The position numbers and the translations under genes are program-made. From NCBI RefSeq assembly GCF_023091745.1, contig NC_068920.1, positions 122,730,622 through 122,794,621 on the forward strand: a stretch of 64,000 nt of DNA, written 5' to 3'. How positions within the stretch are numbered: position 1 is the first letter of the stretch; every line of letters begins with the position of its first letter. Source of the stretch: Budorcas taxicolor. Its lineage: Eukaryota; Chordata; Mammalia; Artiodactyla; Bovidae. The notes under the pieces were generated by a model, which did no database searches, had not been told where the DNA came from, and was given only the letters and a program-made list of their open reading frames with translations. Below, piece after piece: positions 43,542-54,604 of this stretch.

Positions 43542-43834
43542 CTTGCTGACCAGATATCAGCTGCCAGGGCGAAAACCCCAGAGACAGCAGTGGAGCCTCG
43601 TTTTAGTGGTGCTACATCCCCAGGCTCTTGGTACCCAGGACAACAGTGTGGGGGGCAGGCTACCATGATTCTGAGTCAAAGGATAATGAGAAGAGTGGAC
43701 CCCAAATGTGAGGAAGTTTGACCATACCATAACCAATTTATTTCACTTGTATTTTGCTTTTTATCTATGCACTGGAATGATGTAGGGCAAACATCTTTAA
43801 GTAAACCTGAAAGAGCTCTTTCAGCAAGTCCAAA

Positions 43835-44227
43835 ATGGACTATAAGGAAGGCTGAGTGCCAAAGAATTGATGCTTTTTAGCTGTGGTGTTGGAGAAGACT
43901 CTTGAGAGTCCCTTGGCCTGCAAGGAGATCCTAAGGGAAATCAGTCCTGAGTATTCATTGGAAGGGCTGATGCTGAAGCTGAAACTCCAGTATTTTAGCC
44001 ACCTGATGCTAAGAACTGACTCATTTGAAAAGACTCTGATGCTGGGAAAGATTGAGGGCAGGAGGAGAAGGGCACGACAGAGGATGAGATGGTTGGATGG
44101 CATCACCAACTCAATGGACATGAGTTTGAGTAAACTCTGGAGTTGGTGATGGACAGAGAAGCCTGGCATGCTGCCGTCCATGGGGTCGCAAAGAGTCAGA
44201 CATGACTGAGCGACTGAACTGAACTGA
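43835..44227 (+). mobile_element. BovB LINE, 3' fragment (sense)
   Basis: About 390 bp of C-terminal coding sequence and tail, ending 'gagcgactgaactgaactgaa'. A minus-strand ORF over it (43840-44244) is only its shadow. It ends about 50 bp upstream of the candidate exon at 44277. Confidence 0.95.
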
Positions 44228-44276
44228 AGAAACCTTTGTGTCAACTAATTGGCGCTTTTTTTTTTTTCTGTTTTAG

Positions 44277-44339
44277 GCAAGCATAAAATTATGACACAGG
44301 TTACAATTGCTGATGAAATACAGATACCTACTTCCCATG
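44277..44339 (+). other. Candidate 63-nt coding exon
   Basis: A T-rich tract of over 15 pyrimidines ends 'tctgttttag' (AG 44275-44276). A branch-point-like 'aactaat' lies about 30 bases upstream. The 3' side reads 'catg' followed by gtaaga (GT at 44340-44341). Length is 63 nt, a multiple of three. Two frames hit stops; the third is fully open and reads 20 codons including MTQVTIADEIQIPTSH. I do not recognise the protein. No neighbouring exon is visible, so it would be an internal exon in a large intron-rich gene, a cryptic exon, or chance. Confidence 0.4.
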
Positions 44340-44341
44340 GT

Positions 44342-44905
44342 AAGAAACTGTTGAGAAAACCTGATGGGATACCATGAGTGCAAGATTTACCACAAAGCTT
44401 GGCAGTGAGCAGTCCTGTGATCAATATCAATAGTTAAGAGTGTTCTTAATAACAAGGTACCTATTTAACTTGTGTTAAGACACATGTAGTGTTTGCCTGG
44501 CATTCAACGACTGACCCCTCTTCTGATCCTTCACTGAATGACTAATCCTGGAGGAGGGAAAAAACATAATTAATGCTAATTTCTTTTATAGATCTCAGGA
44601 AAAAAATCAATAACATTAGGTGGCCCAATGAATACAACATTTAAAAAATGTTAGTCGAAGACTCTTAAGGAAGAGTCTTGCTGTGTGCTGTTTGCCACAC
44701 TGGAAGGTAACGCAGAACTGTTGGCTTCCTCCTAGGGGACAGTCCCCGGGCACCTTTGAGGTCATTTCTGCCCTGATTTATGGGCCCTAAGGGTGCACAT
44801 GGTTCAGCCACTCCTCTGTGAAGCCCACTAACCCTGCCCACTCTGTTGTGTGGATCTCTGCCCAATGCTGGGTTCTATAATTTCACATTGGCAGCTTGAA
44901 ATTGA
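44342..44905. other. No gene recognised
   Basis: Sequence after the candidate exon. A second acceptor-like site ('tgctaatttcttttatag', AG near 44591) occurs but lacks a good donor downstream. Confidence 0.4.
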
Positions 44906-45117
44906 CTGACGTATGTTGGCTTAGATGGTAAATAGTCTGCCTGCAATCCAGGAGACCCGAGTTCAATCCTGGGTCCAGAAGATGCTCTGGAGAAGGGAGT
45001 AGAAATCCACTCCAATATTCTTTCCTGGAGAATTCTGTGGACAGAGGAGCCTGGCAGGCTATAGTCCATGGGGTCACAAAGAGTTGGACACAACTGAGCA
45101 AATAATACTTTCACTTT
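44906..45117 (+). repeat. Bov-tA SINE
   Basis: Sense copy: 'ttggcttagatggtaaatagtctgcctgcaatcc' to 'cacaactgagcaaataatactttcacttt'. Confidence 0.92.
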
Positions 45118-45399
45118 GGGTGTTTACACAATGGGAATTGGCAAACACCATAAATCAGGACTTTTTAAAAAAGTTAACTTACTATGGCTTATCACTGCAT
45201 CAAAGATTCTGAGTTCCTGGGGGTAGAGGTGGTGCCTGTAAACTCAACCCCAGGACACAAGCCAAGGGCCACTCCCTGGAAGGTTTGGAAACTGTCGTTT
45301 GCCCTACTTCCCTGGATGCATACTCTTGCAACATTGTTCATGTCCATCTCTGTCCTTGAGGTGTGGGTGACCTACTAGAAGGTTCTTCTTGCTCCTATT

Positions 45400-45821
45400 T
45401 GTGAAATGAAAGCCAACATGGAGTCAGCATTGCTAGCAGCATCTTTTAAAATGGAGCTGGGAGGCAGAGGAGGAAGTGTGACCTACACATGCCTTGGCTT
45501 GGAGGAAATCTGGGCTCTGACCTCTTACTGTCTTAGCTCAGGCATCCAGAAACTCAAGATACTTATCCGACCCTTAGCCTAAAATAACCCATGACAGCCG
45601 ATCCCTTAAGGACAAATATTTCCTTTCTTGTCTCACGGTCAATCCTAGTTCTTGACAGAGAACTTGACAACCTTGTGGCTTTTACCTTTATAAGCCCCTG
45701 ACTCTGTCTCTTCCCTGGAACACTCTTGGTTTTCCTGAACCAATGTCGCCTTAGTTACCATTCCTAAGATCCCCAAGAAACCCTCTTCCACTTCGCAGCC
45801 TTCTGCATTTCTTGGTCAACA
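45400..45821 (+). repeat. Possible solo LTR
   Basis: A 422-bp block starts TGTGAAATG and ends GGTCAACA, with a TATA-like 'tttataagcccc' at about 45689, an arrangement seen in LTRs. No clean target duplication is seen and no polyadenylation signal stands out. The flanking 45118-45399 holds nothing recognised. Confidence 0.35.
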
Positions 45822-46315
45822 AATTTCAGCTGCAAGGCATCTTCCAGACACTAGACAACCCTCTCCATGGTCTCTCTGTGGTTTCTGCGTGGCCGGAGTT
45901 ACCCCAAGAGTTCACCCGTCTGAGGACTGAGTCAGGATATGAGTGGAACAGAGCCAACAGCACAAAAATCAGAACTAGTGTCGATTTGACTACTGGAAAG
46001 AGGATGAGACAGGCCTTCTCCTAATTCCTTTAGTAGAAGAGGACCCAACTGAGATGATTAGCATGGTTGGATGCCCTGACTTCCTGCCATTCCAACTCCT
46101 CAGTGAGAGTTCAATAAATGTTAGCTCAGTTTCTCTACTCCTTCCCTCAGCTCTCCTTAGGAGGCTTAGAAGATATAGTAATAAAGACCAAAGACAAGTG
46201 AATGGGAAGAGGAGAATGGAAAGCCATCCTGCCTGGGGGAAGAAGGCAGTGTGAAGAGGGAGGCACTGGGGCAGCTGTGGGGGAGGAGGGACACAAATCG
46301 GGTGGGGAGGCAGAA
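45822..46315. other. No gene recognised
   Basis: Short ORFs only; nothing recognised. Confidence 0.4.
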
Positions 46316-46629
46316 AGTGAAGTGAAAGTTGCTCAGTCGTGTCCTACTATGTGACCCCATGGACTATACAGTCTGTGGAATTCTCCAGGCCAGAATACTG
46401 GAGTGGTAGCCTTTCCCCTCTCCAGGGGATCTTCCCAACCCAGGGATCAAGCCCAGGTCTCCCACACTGCAGGCGGACCCTTCACCAGCTGAGCCACAAG
46501 AAAAGCCCAAGAATACTGGAGTGGGTAGCCTATCCCTTCTCCAACGGATCTTCCTGACCCAGGAAACAAACCAGGGTCTCCTGCATTGCAGGTGGATGCC
46601 TTACCAACTGTGCTATCAGGGAAGCCCAG
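46316..46629 (-). repeat. Bov-A2-type SINE with partially duplicated body
   Basis: Starts 'aagtgaagtgaaagttgctcagtcgtgtcc' and ends 'tatcagggaagccc'. The 'gaatactggagtgg..gatcttcc..cagg' part occurs twice, so it is a dimer or the result of unequal exchange between copies. Confidence 0.9.
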
Positions 46630-46666
46630 AAAAACAGGGGGTCTGGTGACTATTTGATTATGTAAC

Positions 46667-47143
46667 TGAAAGGTTGTTGTTGAATCACGAAGCCGGGATT
46701 CTTGGCCCCTGGAGGAGAAGAATTCAGTCTGGGGCCAGAGACGAGGCTTGATCGCTCAGAGCTTTTGTGTAATAAAGTTTTATTAAAATATAAAGGAGAT
46801 AGAGAAAGCTTCTGACATAGGCATCAGAAGGGGGCAGAAAGAGTACCCGCTTGTTAGTGTTAGCAATGGAGTTATATATTCTCCAGTAAATCCAAAGAAT
46901 GTCTGGAGGTTGTAAAGACCTCACCAGACCTACTCCCGTAATTTACATTTTAAGATAACAGAATTAGCCAGAAGGTTTAATCCAGAGACTGTCCTCAGGC
47001 AGAATACATTATTGTTATATAATCCTGAGGAATGTAGAGAAGAAAAAATGTTTGTCCTTTCTTTCTCCTTGAGAATTCCAGACCCCTCTCTCCTTGGGGA
47101 CCCCTAGACTTCTTATCAACCTGCCTAGGAAATGACTCTCTCA
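46667..47143 (-). repeat. Solo LTR of a ruminant endogenous retrovirus
   Basis: On minus it starts TGAGAGAGTCATTTCC and ends in TTTCA, framed by a 4-bp duplication TAAC (46663-46666 and 47144-47147). It contains a TATA-like 'atatataac' and polyadenylation signals near 46773-46790. No internal retroviral sequence adjoins, so it is a recombination-derived solo LTR. Confidence 0.75.
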
Positions 47144-47167
47144 TAACTAGGTAATAGACACACAGCC

Positions 47168-47386
47168 GGCCAGTGATGCTCAGTCATGTCCCACTCTCTT
47201 CGACCCCATGGACTGTAGCCCCCACCAGGCTCCTCTGTCCATGGGATTTTCCAGGCAAAAATACTGGAGTGGATTGCCATTTCCTGTTCCAGGGGATCTA
47301 CCTGGCTCAGGGATCACACCCTCATCTCTTGCATCTCCTGCACTGGCAGGCAGGTTCTTTACCAACTGCGCCACCTGGGAACCCCA
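47168..47386 (-). repeat. Bov-A2/Bov-tA SINE
   Basis: Antisense copy from 'gatgctcagtcatgtcccactc' to 'cgccacctgggaacccc'. Confidence 0.92.
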
Positions 47387-47504
47387 CAGAAGCACAAGGG
47401 ACACAGTTAAAAATCTCCCTCATCCCCTCCTCTGGTCTCTAGCACCCATTGTTTTTTCTAAGACATAATCCCTCTTATTAGTTCTTGGCATATCCTTCCA
47501 GAAA

Positions 47505-48815
47505 TTTTCCATGGCAAAAGTTCTCAGATTTCCCTGTGGAGGAAAATCACCTGGGAAGTGTGTTAAAACGAAGAATGCTAACTGACCCCTGAGTTTCCTT
47601 TCTGACTCACGTGCTCTGAGGAGGGTCTGAGATTTGGCGTTTCTAACAAATTCTCTATTTCTCTTTTATTGACTATGCCAAAGCCTTTGACTGTGTGGAT
47701 CACAAGAAACTATGGAAAATTCTGAGAGAGATGGGAGTACCAGACCACCTGACCTGCCTCTTGAGAAATCTGTATGCAGGTCAGGAAGCAACAGTTAGAA
47801 CTGGACATGGAACAACAGACTGGTTCCAAATAGGAAAAGGAGGACGTCAAGGCTGTATATTGTCACCCTGCTTATTTAACTTCTATGCAGAGTACATCAT
47901 GAGAAACGCTGGACTGGAGGAAACACAAGCTGGAATCAAGATTGCCGGGAGAAATATCAATCACCTCAGATATGCAGATGACATCACCCTTATGGCAGAA
48001 AGTGAAGAGGAGCTAAAAAGCCTCTTGATGGAATTGAAAGAGGAGAGTGAAAATGTTGGCTTAAAGCTCAACATTCAGAAAACGAAGATCATGGCATCTG
48101 GTCCCATCACTTCATGGGGGATAGATGGGGAAACAGTGGAAACAGTGTCAGACTGTATTTTGGGGGGCTCCAAAATCACTGCAGATGGTGAGTGCAGCCA
48201 TGAAATTAAAAGACGCTTACTCCTTGGAAGAAAAGTTATGACCAACCTAGATAGCATATTCAAAAGCAGAGATATTACTTTGCTAACAAAGGTCCATCTA
48301 GTCAAGGCTATGGTTTTTCCAGTAGTCATGTATGGATGTGAGAGTTGGACTGTGAAGAAGGCTGAGCACCAAAGAATTGATGCTTTTGAACTGTGGTGTT
48401 GGAGAAGACTCTTGAGAGTCCCTTGGACTGCAAGGAGATCCAACCAGTCCATTCTGAAGGAGATCAGCCCTGGGATTTCTTTGGAAGGAATGATGCTAAA
48501 GCTGAAACTCCAGTACTTTGGCCACCTCATGCGAAGAGTTGACTCATTGGAAAAGACTCTGATGCTGGGAGGGATTGGGGGCAGGAGGAGAAGGGGACCA
48601 CAGAGGATGAGATGGCTGGATGGCATCACTGACTCGATGGATGTGAGTCAACTCCGGGAGTTGGTGATGGACAGGGAGGCCTGACGTGCTGCAATTCATA
48701 GGGTCGCAGAGTCAGACACGACTGAGTGACTGAACTGAACTGAACAAATGCTCTGGGGACCCTGGTGCTACTGGTCCCAGGGCCACACTCTGAGAACCGC
48801 TGTTCTGAAGGTGTT
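47505..48815. mobile_element. MER5A-type DNA transposon split by BovB
   Basis: 'gtggaggaaaatcacctgggaagtgtgttaaaa' on the left and 'ctggtcccagggccacactctgagaaccgctgttc' on the right are the two halves of a MER5A-like hAT element. The BovB at 47657-48742 lies between them. Confidence 0.65.
47657..48742 (+). mobile_element. BovB LINE, 5'-truncated, with target duplication
   Basis: Begins within the RT domain and runs to the 'ctgaactgaactg' tail. Flanks AACAAATTCTCT (47645-47656) and AACAAATGCTCT (48743-48754) differ at one base and mark the insertion. The frame is open from the left edge through the YADD box (47971-47982) and the C-terminal basic segment to a TGA at 48682-48684, where the other copies have a Trp codon. 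The fragment lacks the endonuclease and the first RT blocks. Confidence 0.97.
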
Positions 48816-48889
48816 CATAGGAACATTTGACACTTAACCCATTTTTATCTAGTAATTTGAGGATCTGTTCCTGGCAATGGAAACATCCC

Positions 48890-49130
48890 TTAAGACACTA
48901 TTGATCCAGCACAATTTCTGCCTGTGGGCCTTCTCTATGCCAGTTTCTTCACCTGGACGACTCTCCGCTCCAACCTCCACTCTTCCTAGGCCCAGTTCAA
49001 CATCTACTTCCTCCAGGCAGTCTTTCTTGATTCTTTCCCTATATGGAAGGAATCTTCTCCGTCTTTAAGCTCTCATAGGAGTGTTCATCTGTAGCTTCTA
49101 AGGGCATCTGTTATTTATTAGAACTGTATG
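48890..49130 (+). repeat. L2 LINE 3' relic
   Basis: 'cctaggcccagttcaacatctacttcctccaggcagtctttcttgattc' and the following 'ctctcataggagtgttcatc' resemble the L2 3' end. Confidence 0.45.
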
Positions 49131-49261
49131 TTAAATGGGACTTTTCCTGCTTTGGTTTTAAAATTCTGTTAAAGAGATATCAGATCCTAAAGTGAGTTTG
49201 AGAGCTCTTTAAATGCAGAATTTAGGTTTCAAGACCTTTGAGCTTTCCCTAGTTACCTTGG

Positions 49262-50150
49262 GGCTATAAAATGGTTGATAGTGAAACCATGTAACTAATA
49301 TTGAGACCTGAACCCATGTGCTGGGACTTGAACCCAGCCAAAACCCCGATAGGGATTGAACCCATGGTCTTTTAACTGAGATCACACAGCTGGGCTCAGA
49401 ACTTAATGACGCTCAAGTTCTTGATGTCTCACTGCAGAAAGAATTCAGTGAGAGACAGAGTGATGGGTAAGAAGTGGATTTGTTTAGGTAGAAACACACT
49501 CTACAGAGTGTGGACCATCTCAGAAGATGGGAGTGGCGCCAGGGTAGGGGGTTGCCAGTTTTATGCTTCTGTGCTATACTCAGTCACTCAGTTGTGTCTG
49601 ACTCTTTGCGACCCCATAGACTGTAGCCCACCAGGCTCTTCTATCCATGGGATTTTTCAGGCAAGAATACTGAAACAGGTTGCCATTACCTCCTCCAAGG
49701 GATCTTCCTGACCCAGGGATCGAACCTGTGTCTCCTGCATTGGCAGGCTGTCTTTACCACTGAGCCACCTGGGAAGCCCCAAGAGTATGGGGTTGTCAGT
49801 TTTTATAGGGGTGGGCGATTTCACAGGCTAATGAGTGAAAGAAGTATTACAGTTATTTTGGGGAAGGGGTGGGGATTTCCAGGAATTGGGCCACCGCCCA
49901 CTTTTTGACCTTAATGGTCGGTCTTGGACCTGTCATCTCGCCTGTGGGTGTGTCATTTAGCTTGCTGATGTGTTGCAATGAGTGTATACTGAGCCTCATG
50001 GTCTAGTGGAAGTCGCCTTGCCAACCATCTTTGGCCCATTTGGTTTTAATCAGTATATGTCATGTCCTTGGGCTAGCTCATTGTTCTGGACATTGTGCCC
50101 TGCTTCCTTCCCTCTTGTTTCAGTAGGATTTTTTTAGAATTTCTTAGGAG
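49262..50150 (-). repeat. Ruminant LTR-retroelement fragment, split by a SINE
   Basis: 'gatgtctcactgcagaaagaattcagtgagagacagagtgatgggtaagaagtgg', 'gatttccaggaattgggccaccgcccactttttgacc' and 'tcatctcgcctgtgggtgtgtcattta' recur in ruminant endogenous-retrovirus LTRs, here antisense. Exact ends and class are uncertain. The near-full-length BovB starts immediately after it. Confidence 0.55.
49565..49789 (-). repeat. Bov-A2/Bov-tA SINE inside the LTR
   Basis: Antisense copy. The host sequence 'ggggttgccagttttat' (49548-49564) recurs after it as 'ggggttgtcagtttttat' (49790-49807), an imperfect target duplication. Confidence 0.9.
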
Positions 50151-50152
50151 AG

Positions 50153-53100
50153 GGCTTTGCAACCCCACATCCAAGGAGTGGTGGCTGCGCAGGCGCATGA
50201 GGGCCTAGAGGACCTATTCCACGTTCAAGGTCAGGAGGAGCAATGGTGAGGAGATACCCCTCGTCCAAGGTAAGAGAAATCCAAGTAAGATGGTAGGTGT
50301 TGCAGGAGGGCATCAGAGGGCAGACACACTGAAACCATAATCACAGAAAACTAGTCAATCTAAGGACCACAGCCTTGTCTAACTCAATGAAACTAACTAA
50401 ACCATGCCCGTGGGGCCACCCAAGATGGGCGGGTCATGGTGGAGAGGTCTGACAGAATGTGGTCCACTGGAGAAGGGAATGGCAAACCACTTCAGTATTC
50501 TTGCCTTGAGAATCCCATGAACAGTATGAGAAGGCAAAATGATAGGATACTGAAAGAGGAACTCCCCAGGTCAGTAGGTGCCCAATATGCTGGAGATCAG
50601 TGGAGAAATAGCTCCAGAAAGAATGAACGGATGGAGCCAAAGCAAAAACAATACCCAGTTGTGGATGTGACTGGTGATAGAAGCAAGGTCCAATGCTGTA
50701 AAGAGCAATATTGCGTAGGAACCTGGAATGTTAGGTCCATGAATCAAGGCAAATTGGAAGCGGTCAAACAAGAGATGGAAAGAGTGAACGTCGACATTCT
50801 AGGAATCAGCGAACTAAAATGGACTGGAATGGGTGAATTTAACTCAGATGACCATTATATCTACTACTGTGGGCAGGAATCCCTTAGAAGAAATGGAGTA
50901 GCCATTATGGTCAACAAAAGAGTCTGAAATGCAGTACTTGGATGCAGTCTAAAAAATGACAGAATGATCTCTGTTCGTCTCCAAGGCAAACCATTCAATA
51001 TCACAGTTATCCAAGTCTATGCCCCAACCAGTAACGCTGAAGAAGCTGAAGTTGAATGGTTCTATGAAGACGTACAAGACCTTTTAGAACTAACACCCAA
51101 AAAAGATGTCCTTTTCATTACAGGGGACTGGAATGCAAAAGTAGGAAGTCAAGAAACACCTGGAGTAACAGGCAAATTTGGCCTTGGAATGTGGAATGAA
51201 GCAGGGCAAAGACTAATAGAGTTTTGCCAAGAAAATCCGCTGGTCATAGCAAACACCCTTTTCCAACAACACAAGAGAAGACTCTACACATAGACATCAC
51301 CAGATGGTCAACACTGAAATCAGGTTAATTATATTCTCTGCAGCCAAAGATGGAGAAGCTCTATAGAGTCAACAAAAACAAGACCAGGAGCTGACTGTGG
51401 CTCAGATCATGAACCCCTTATTGCCAAATTCAGACTTAAATTGAAGAAAGTAGGGAAAACCACTAGACCATTCAGATATGACCTAAATCAAATCCCTTAT
51501 GATTGTACAGTGGAAGTGAGAAATAGATTTAAGGGACTAGGTCTGATAGATAGAGTGCCTGATAAGCTATGGACTGAAGTTCGTGACATTGTACAGGAGA
51601 CAGGGATCAAGACCATCCCCATGGAAAAGAAATGCAAAGAAGCAAAATGGCTGTCTGGGGAGGCCTTACAAATAGTTGTGAAAAGAAGAGAGGCGAAAAA
51701 CAAAGGAGAAAAGAAAAGATATAAGCATCTGAATGCAGAGTTCCAAAGAATAGCAAGAAGAGATAAGAAAGCCTTCCTCAGCGACCAATGCAAAGAAATA
51801 GAGGAAAACAACAGAATGGGAAAAACTAGAGATCTCTTCAAGAAAATCAGAGATACCAAGGGACCATTTCATGCAAAGATGGGCTCGATAAAGGACAGAA
51901 ATGGTATGGACCTAACAGAAGCAGAAGATATTAAGAAGAGGTGGCAAGAATACACAGAAAAACTGTACAAAAAAGATCTTCATGACCAAGATAATCACGA
52001 TGGTGTGATCACTCACCTAGAGCCAGACATCCTGGAATGTGAAGTCAAGTAGGCCTTAAAAAGCATCACTATGAACAAAGCTAATGGAGGTGATGGAATT
52101 CCAGTGGAGCTAGTTCAAATCCTGAAAGATGATGCTGTGAAAGTGCTGCACTCAATATGCCAGCAAATTTGGAAAATGCAGCAGTGGCCACAGGACTGGA
52201 AAAGGTCAGTTTTCATTCCAATCCCAAAGAAAGGCAATGCCAAAGAATGCTCAAACTACCGCACAATTGCACTCATCTCACATGCTAGTAAAGTAATGCT
52301 CAAAATTCTCCAAGCCAGGCTTCAGCAATACGTGAACCGTGAACTCCCTGATGTTCAAGCTGGTTTTAGAAAAGGCAGAGGAACCAGAGATCAAATTGCC
52401 AACATCCGCTGGATCATGGAAAAAGCAAGACAGTTTCCGAAAAACATCTATTTCTGCTTTATTGACTATGCCAAAGCCTTTGACTGTGTGGATCTCAAGA
52501 AACTGTGGAAAACTCTGAAAGAGATGGGAATACCAGACCACCTGACCTGCCTCTTGAGAAATCTGTATGCAGGTCAGGAAGCAACAGTTAGAACTGGACA
52601 TGGAACAACAGACTGGTTCCAAATAGGAAAAGGAGGATGTCAAAGCTGTATATTGTCACCCTGCTTATTTAACTTCTATGCAGAGTACATCATGAGAAAC
52701 GCTGGACTGGAAGAAACACAAGCTAGAATCAAGATTGCCGGGAGAAATATCAATCACCTCAGATATGCAGATGACACCACCCTTATGGCAGAAAGTGAAG
52801 AGGAATTAAAAAGCCTCTTGATGAAAGTGAAAGTGGAGAGTGAAAAAATTGGCTTAAAGCTCAACATTCAGAAAACGAAGTTCATGGCATCTGGTCCCAT
52901 CACTTCATGGGGAATAGATGGGGAAACAGTGGAAACAGTGTCAGACTTTATTTTTGGGGGCTCCAAAATCACGGCAGATGGTGACTGCAGCCATCAAATT
53001 AAAAGATGCTTACTCCTCGGAAGAAAAATTATGATCAACCTAGATAGCATATTGAAAAGCAGAGACATTACTTTGCTAACCAAGGTACATCTAGTCAACG

Positions 53101-53550
53101 CTATGGTTTTTCCAGTAATCACGTATGGATGTGTTAGTTGGACTGTGAAGAAAGCTGAGCACTGAAAAATTGATGCTTTTGAACTGTGGTGTTGGAGAAG
53201 ACTCTTGAGAGTCCCTTGGACTGCAAGGAGATCCAACCAGTCCATTCTGAAGGAGATCAACCCTGGGATTTCTTTGGAAGGAATGATGCTAAAGCTGAAA
53301 CTCCAGTACTTTGGCCATCTCATGTGAAGAGTTGACTCATTGGAAAAGACTCTGATGCTGGGAGGGACTGGGGGCAGTAGGAGCAGGGGACAATAGAGGA
53401 TGAGATGGCTGGATGGCATCACGGACTCGATGGACGTGAGTCTGAGTGAACTCCAGGAGTTGGTGATGGACAGGGAGGCCTGGCGTGCTGCGATTCATGG
53501 GGTCGCGAAGAGTCGGACACAACTGAGCGACTGAACTGAACTGAACTGAC
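50153..53550 (+). mobile_element. BovB LINE, near full length
   Basis: About 3.4 kb from the 5' 'gggctttgcaaccccacatcc' region, through 'ggagatacccctcgtccaaggtaag', endonuclease and reverse transcriptase, to the 'gactgaactgaactgaactga' tail. It is the most complete of the BovB copies here. The left boundary is set where similarity to the LTR ends and is accurate to within tens of bases. Confidence 0.95.
50436..53534 (+). pseudogene. BovB pol (endonuclease plus reverse transcriptase), nonsense-riddled but in one frame
   Basis: The single BovB enzyme nicks target DNA and primes reverse transcription. The APE-type endonuclease shows TWNVRSMNQGKLE, GISELKW (catalytic Glu), VQVYAPTSN, TGDWNAKVG and GSDHEPLIAKF. 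The RT shows VFIPIPKKGN, QAGFRKGRGTRDQ, FIDYAKAFD and YADD (52764-52775). The whole stretch lies in one frame to a final TGA at 53532-53534. Seven internal stops are seen: TGA 50925, TAG 51291, TGA 51315, TAG 52050, TGA 53163, TGA 53325, TAG 53394. Most sit where sister copies have CGA or TGG, so C-to-T and G-to-A decay explains them. I see no frameshift. Confidence 0.9.
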
Positions 53551-54326
53551 TTGCTATAAACATGGAGAGGGAAAAGTGAGAACAAATAGTGTTATTTCTT
53601 TCCTTTTATGTCCAGAGAGATTAAACTTTGATGGCTGCTTGAGAGCTTGATGTGAAGTCTCTGCAGTTGGGCTCTTTGTGGTCCAGGGCCAGATTCATGT
53701 CTGCCTGAGAGAACTGAAGCAGCCTGGGGCCAGGCAGAGGTGGAGGGAACTGCCCTTCTCCCAGGGCACAGAAAGGGGAGTGTAGCTTTCCTTATGGACC
53801 AAGGAAAGTCTCCACGGAAGCCGTTGTGGAAATATCTTAAATCCCATCCAATATGGTTAGGATCGTATAGGGTAGCCAGAAGAAAGTGGAAACCTCCAGA
53901 GTCCATGTTCTGCAGTGACAGAGTTCTGGAAACTCTGGGGAAGCCCCTGGTTTGTGGGATCTTGAGGAATTCCCAGAGTACACACGAGCTCAAGAGTTAC
54001 CCTGCCCCACCTGCCATTCAGAGGAGCCTGGTGTCTGGAGCCAAGGGCACCATCTTGGATTCTGCCCTTTCTGCCAGTGGGCAGGGACCCTGTCGGCCTG
54101 CTGGTAGGAAAGGAGATGGGGGAAGGGGAAAAGCCACCCCACTTCCCTTCCCAGGTCATCAGGGAGATGGAAGGACATGTAAGGCCAAATCAAGTTCAGA
54201 GTATGATTGCATAGGATGAACATTCTACCCACAGGTGACTGTGGTTTTCCCTTAAAGGGGCTGAGGCTGTAACACCACTAGAGCCTTGCTGGAGTTTTCA
54301 TCGGGGCTTGCAAAATTGTCCTTTTG
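53551..54326. other. No gene recognised
   Basis: Contains a 159-codon plus ORF (53740-54219) opposed by ORFs on minus; no domain recognised. Likely unique noncoding sequence. Confidence 0.4.
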
Positions 54327-54397
54327 ATGCTGCCGTCTATGGGGTCGCACAGAGTTGGACACGACTGAAGTGACTTAGCAGCAGCAGCAGCAGCACT
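54327..54397 (+). repeat. Bov-A2 SINE 3' end with (CAG)n-like tail
   Basis: 'gatgctgccgtctatggggtcgcacagagttggacacgactgaagtgacttag' then cagcagcagcagcag. This is the sense 3' end of a Bov-A2, truncated at 5'. Confidence 0.9.
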
Positions 54398-54604
54398 GTG
54401 TTTGTTTAAAATACTGGACACACACACATCCTACACAATCCTTTTATTGCTTTATGCTATAAACTCCTTTATGGTTTATAATACCTTTGTGGCCCTTTGG
54501 TACCTAGCTTCGTAACTGGCACACCCCAGGCACACAAGGAATACCTGCCCATTTACTCTTTAATTTTTTTATTCAACATTTATTGGGAACCCATACTTGG
54601 CGCT

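Noticed and set aside
43840..44244. 134-codon minus-strand ORF, and similar minus ORFs at 48075-48629 and 52994-53422
   Set aside because: Antisense shadows of the BovB coding region shared by every copy.
44580..44640. Second acceptor-like site after the candidate exon
   Set aside because: No adequate donor or open frame follows, so no exon can be defined.
53740..54219. 159-codon plus-strand ORF
   Set aside because: No recognised domain, and the opposite strand is also open; not supported as a gene.
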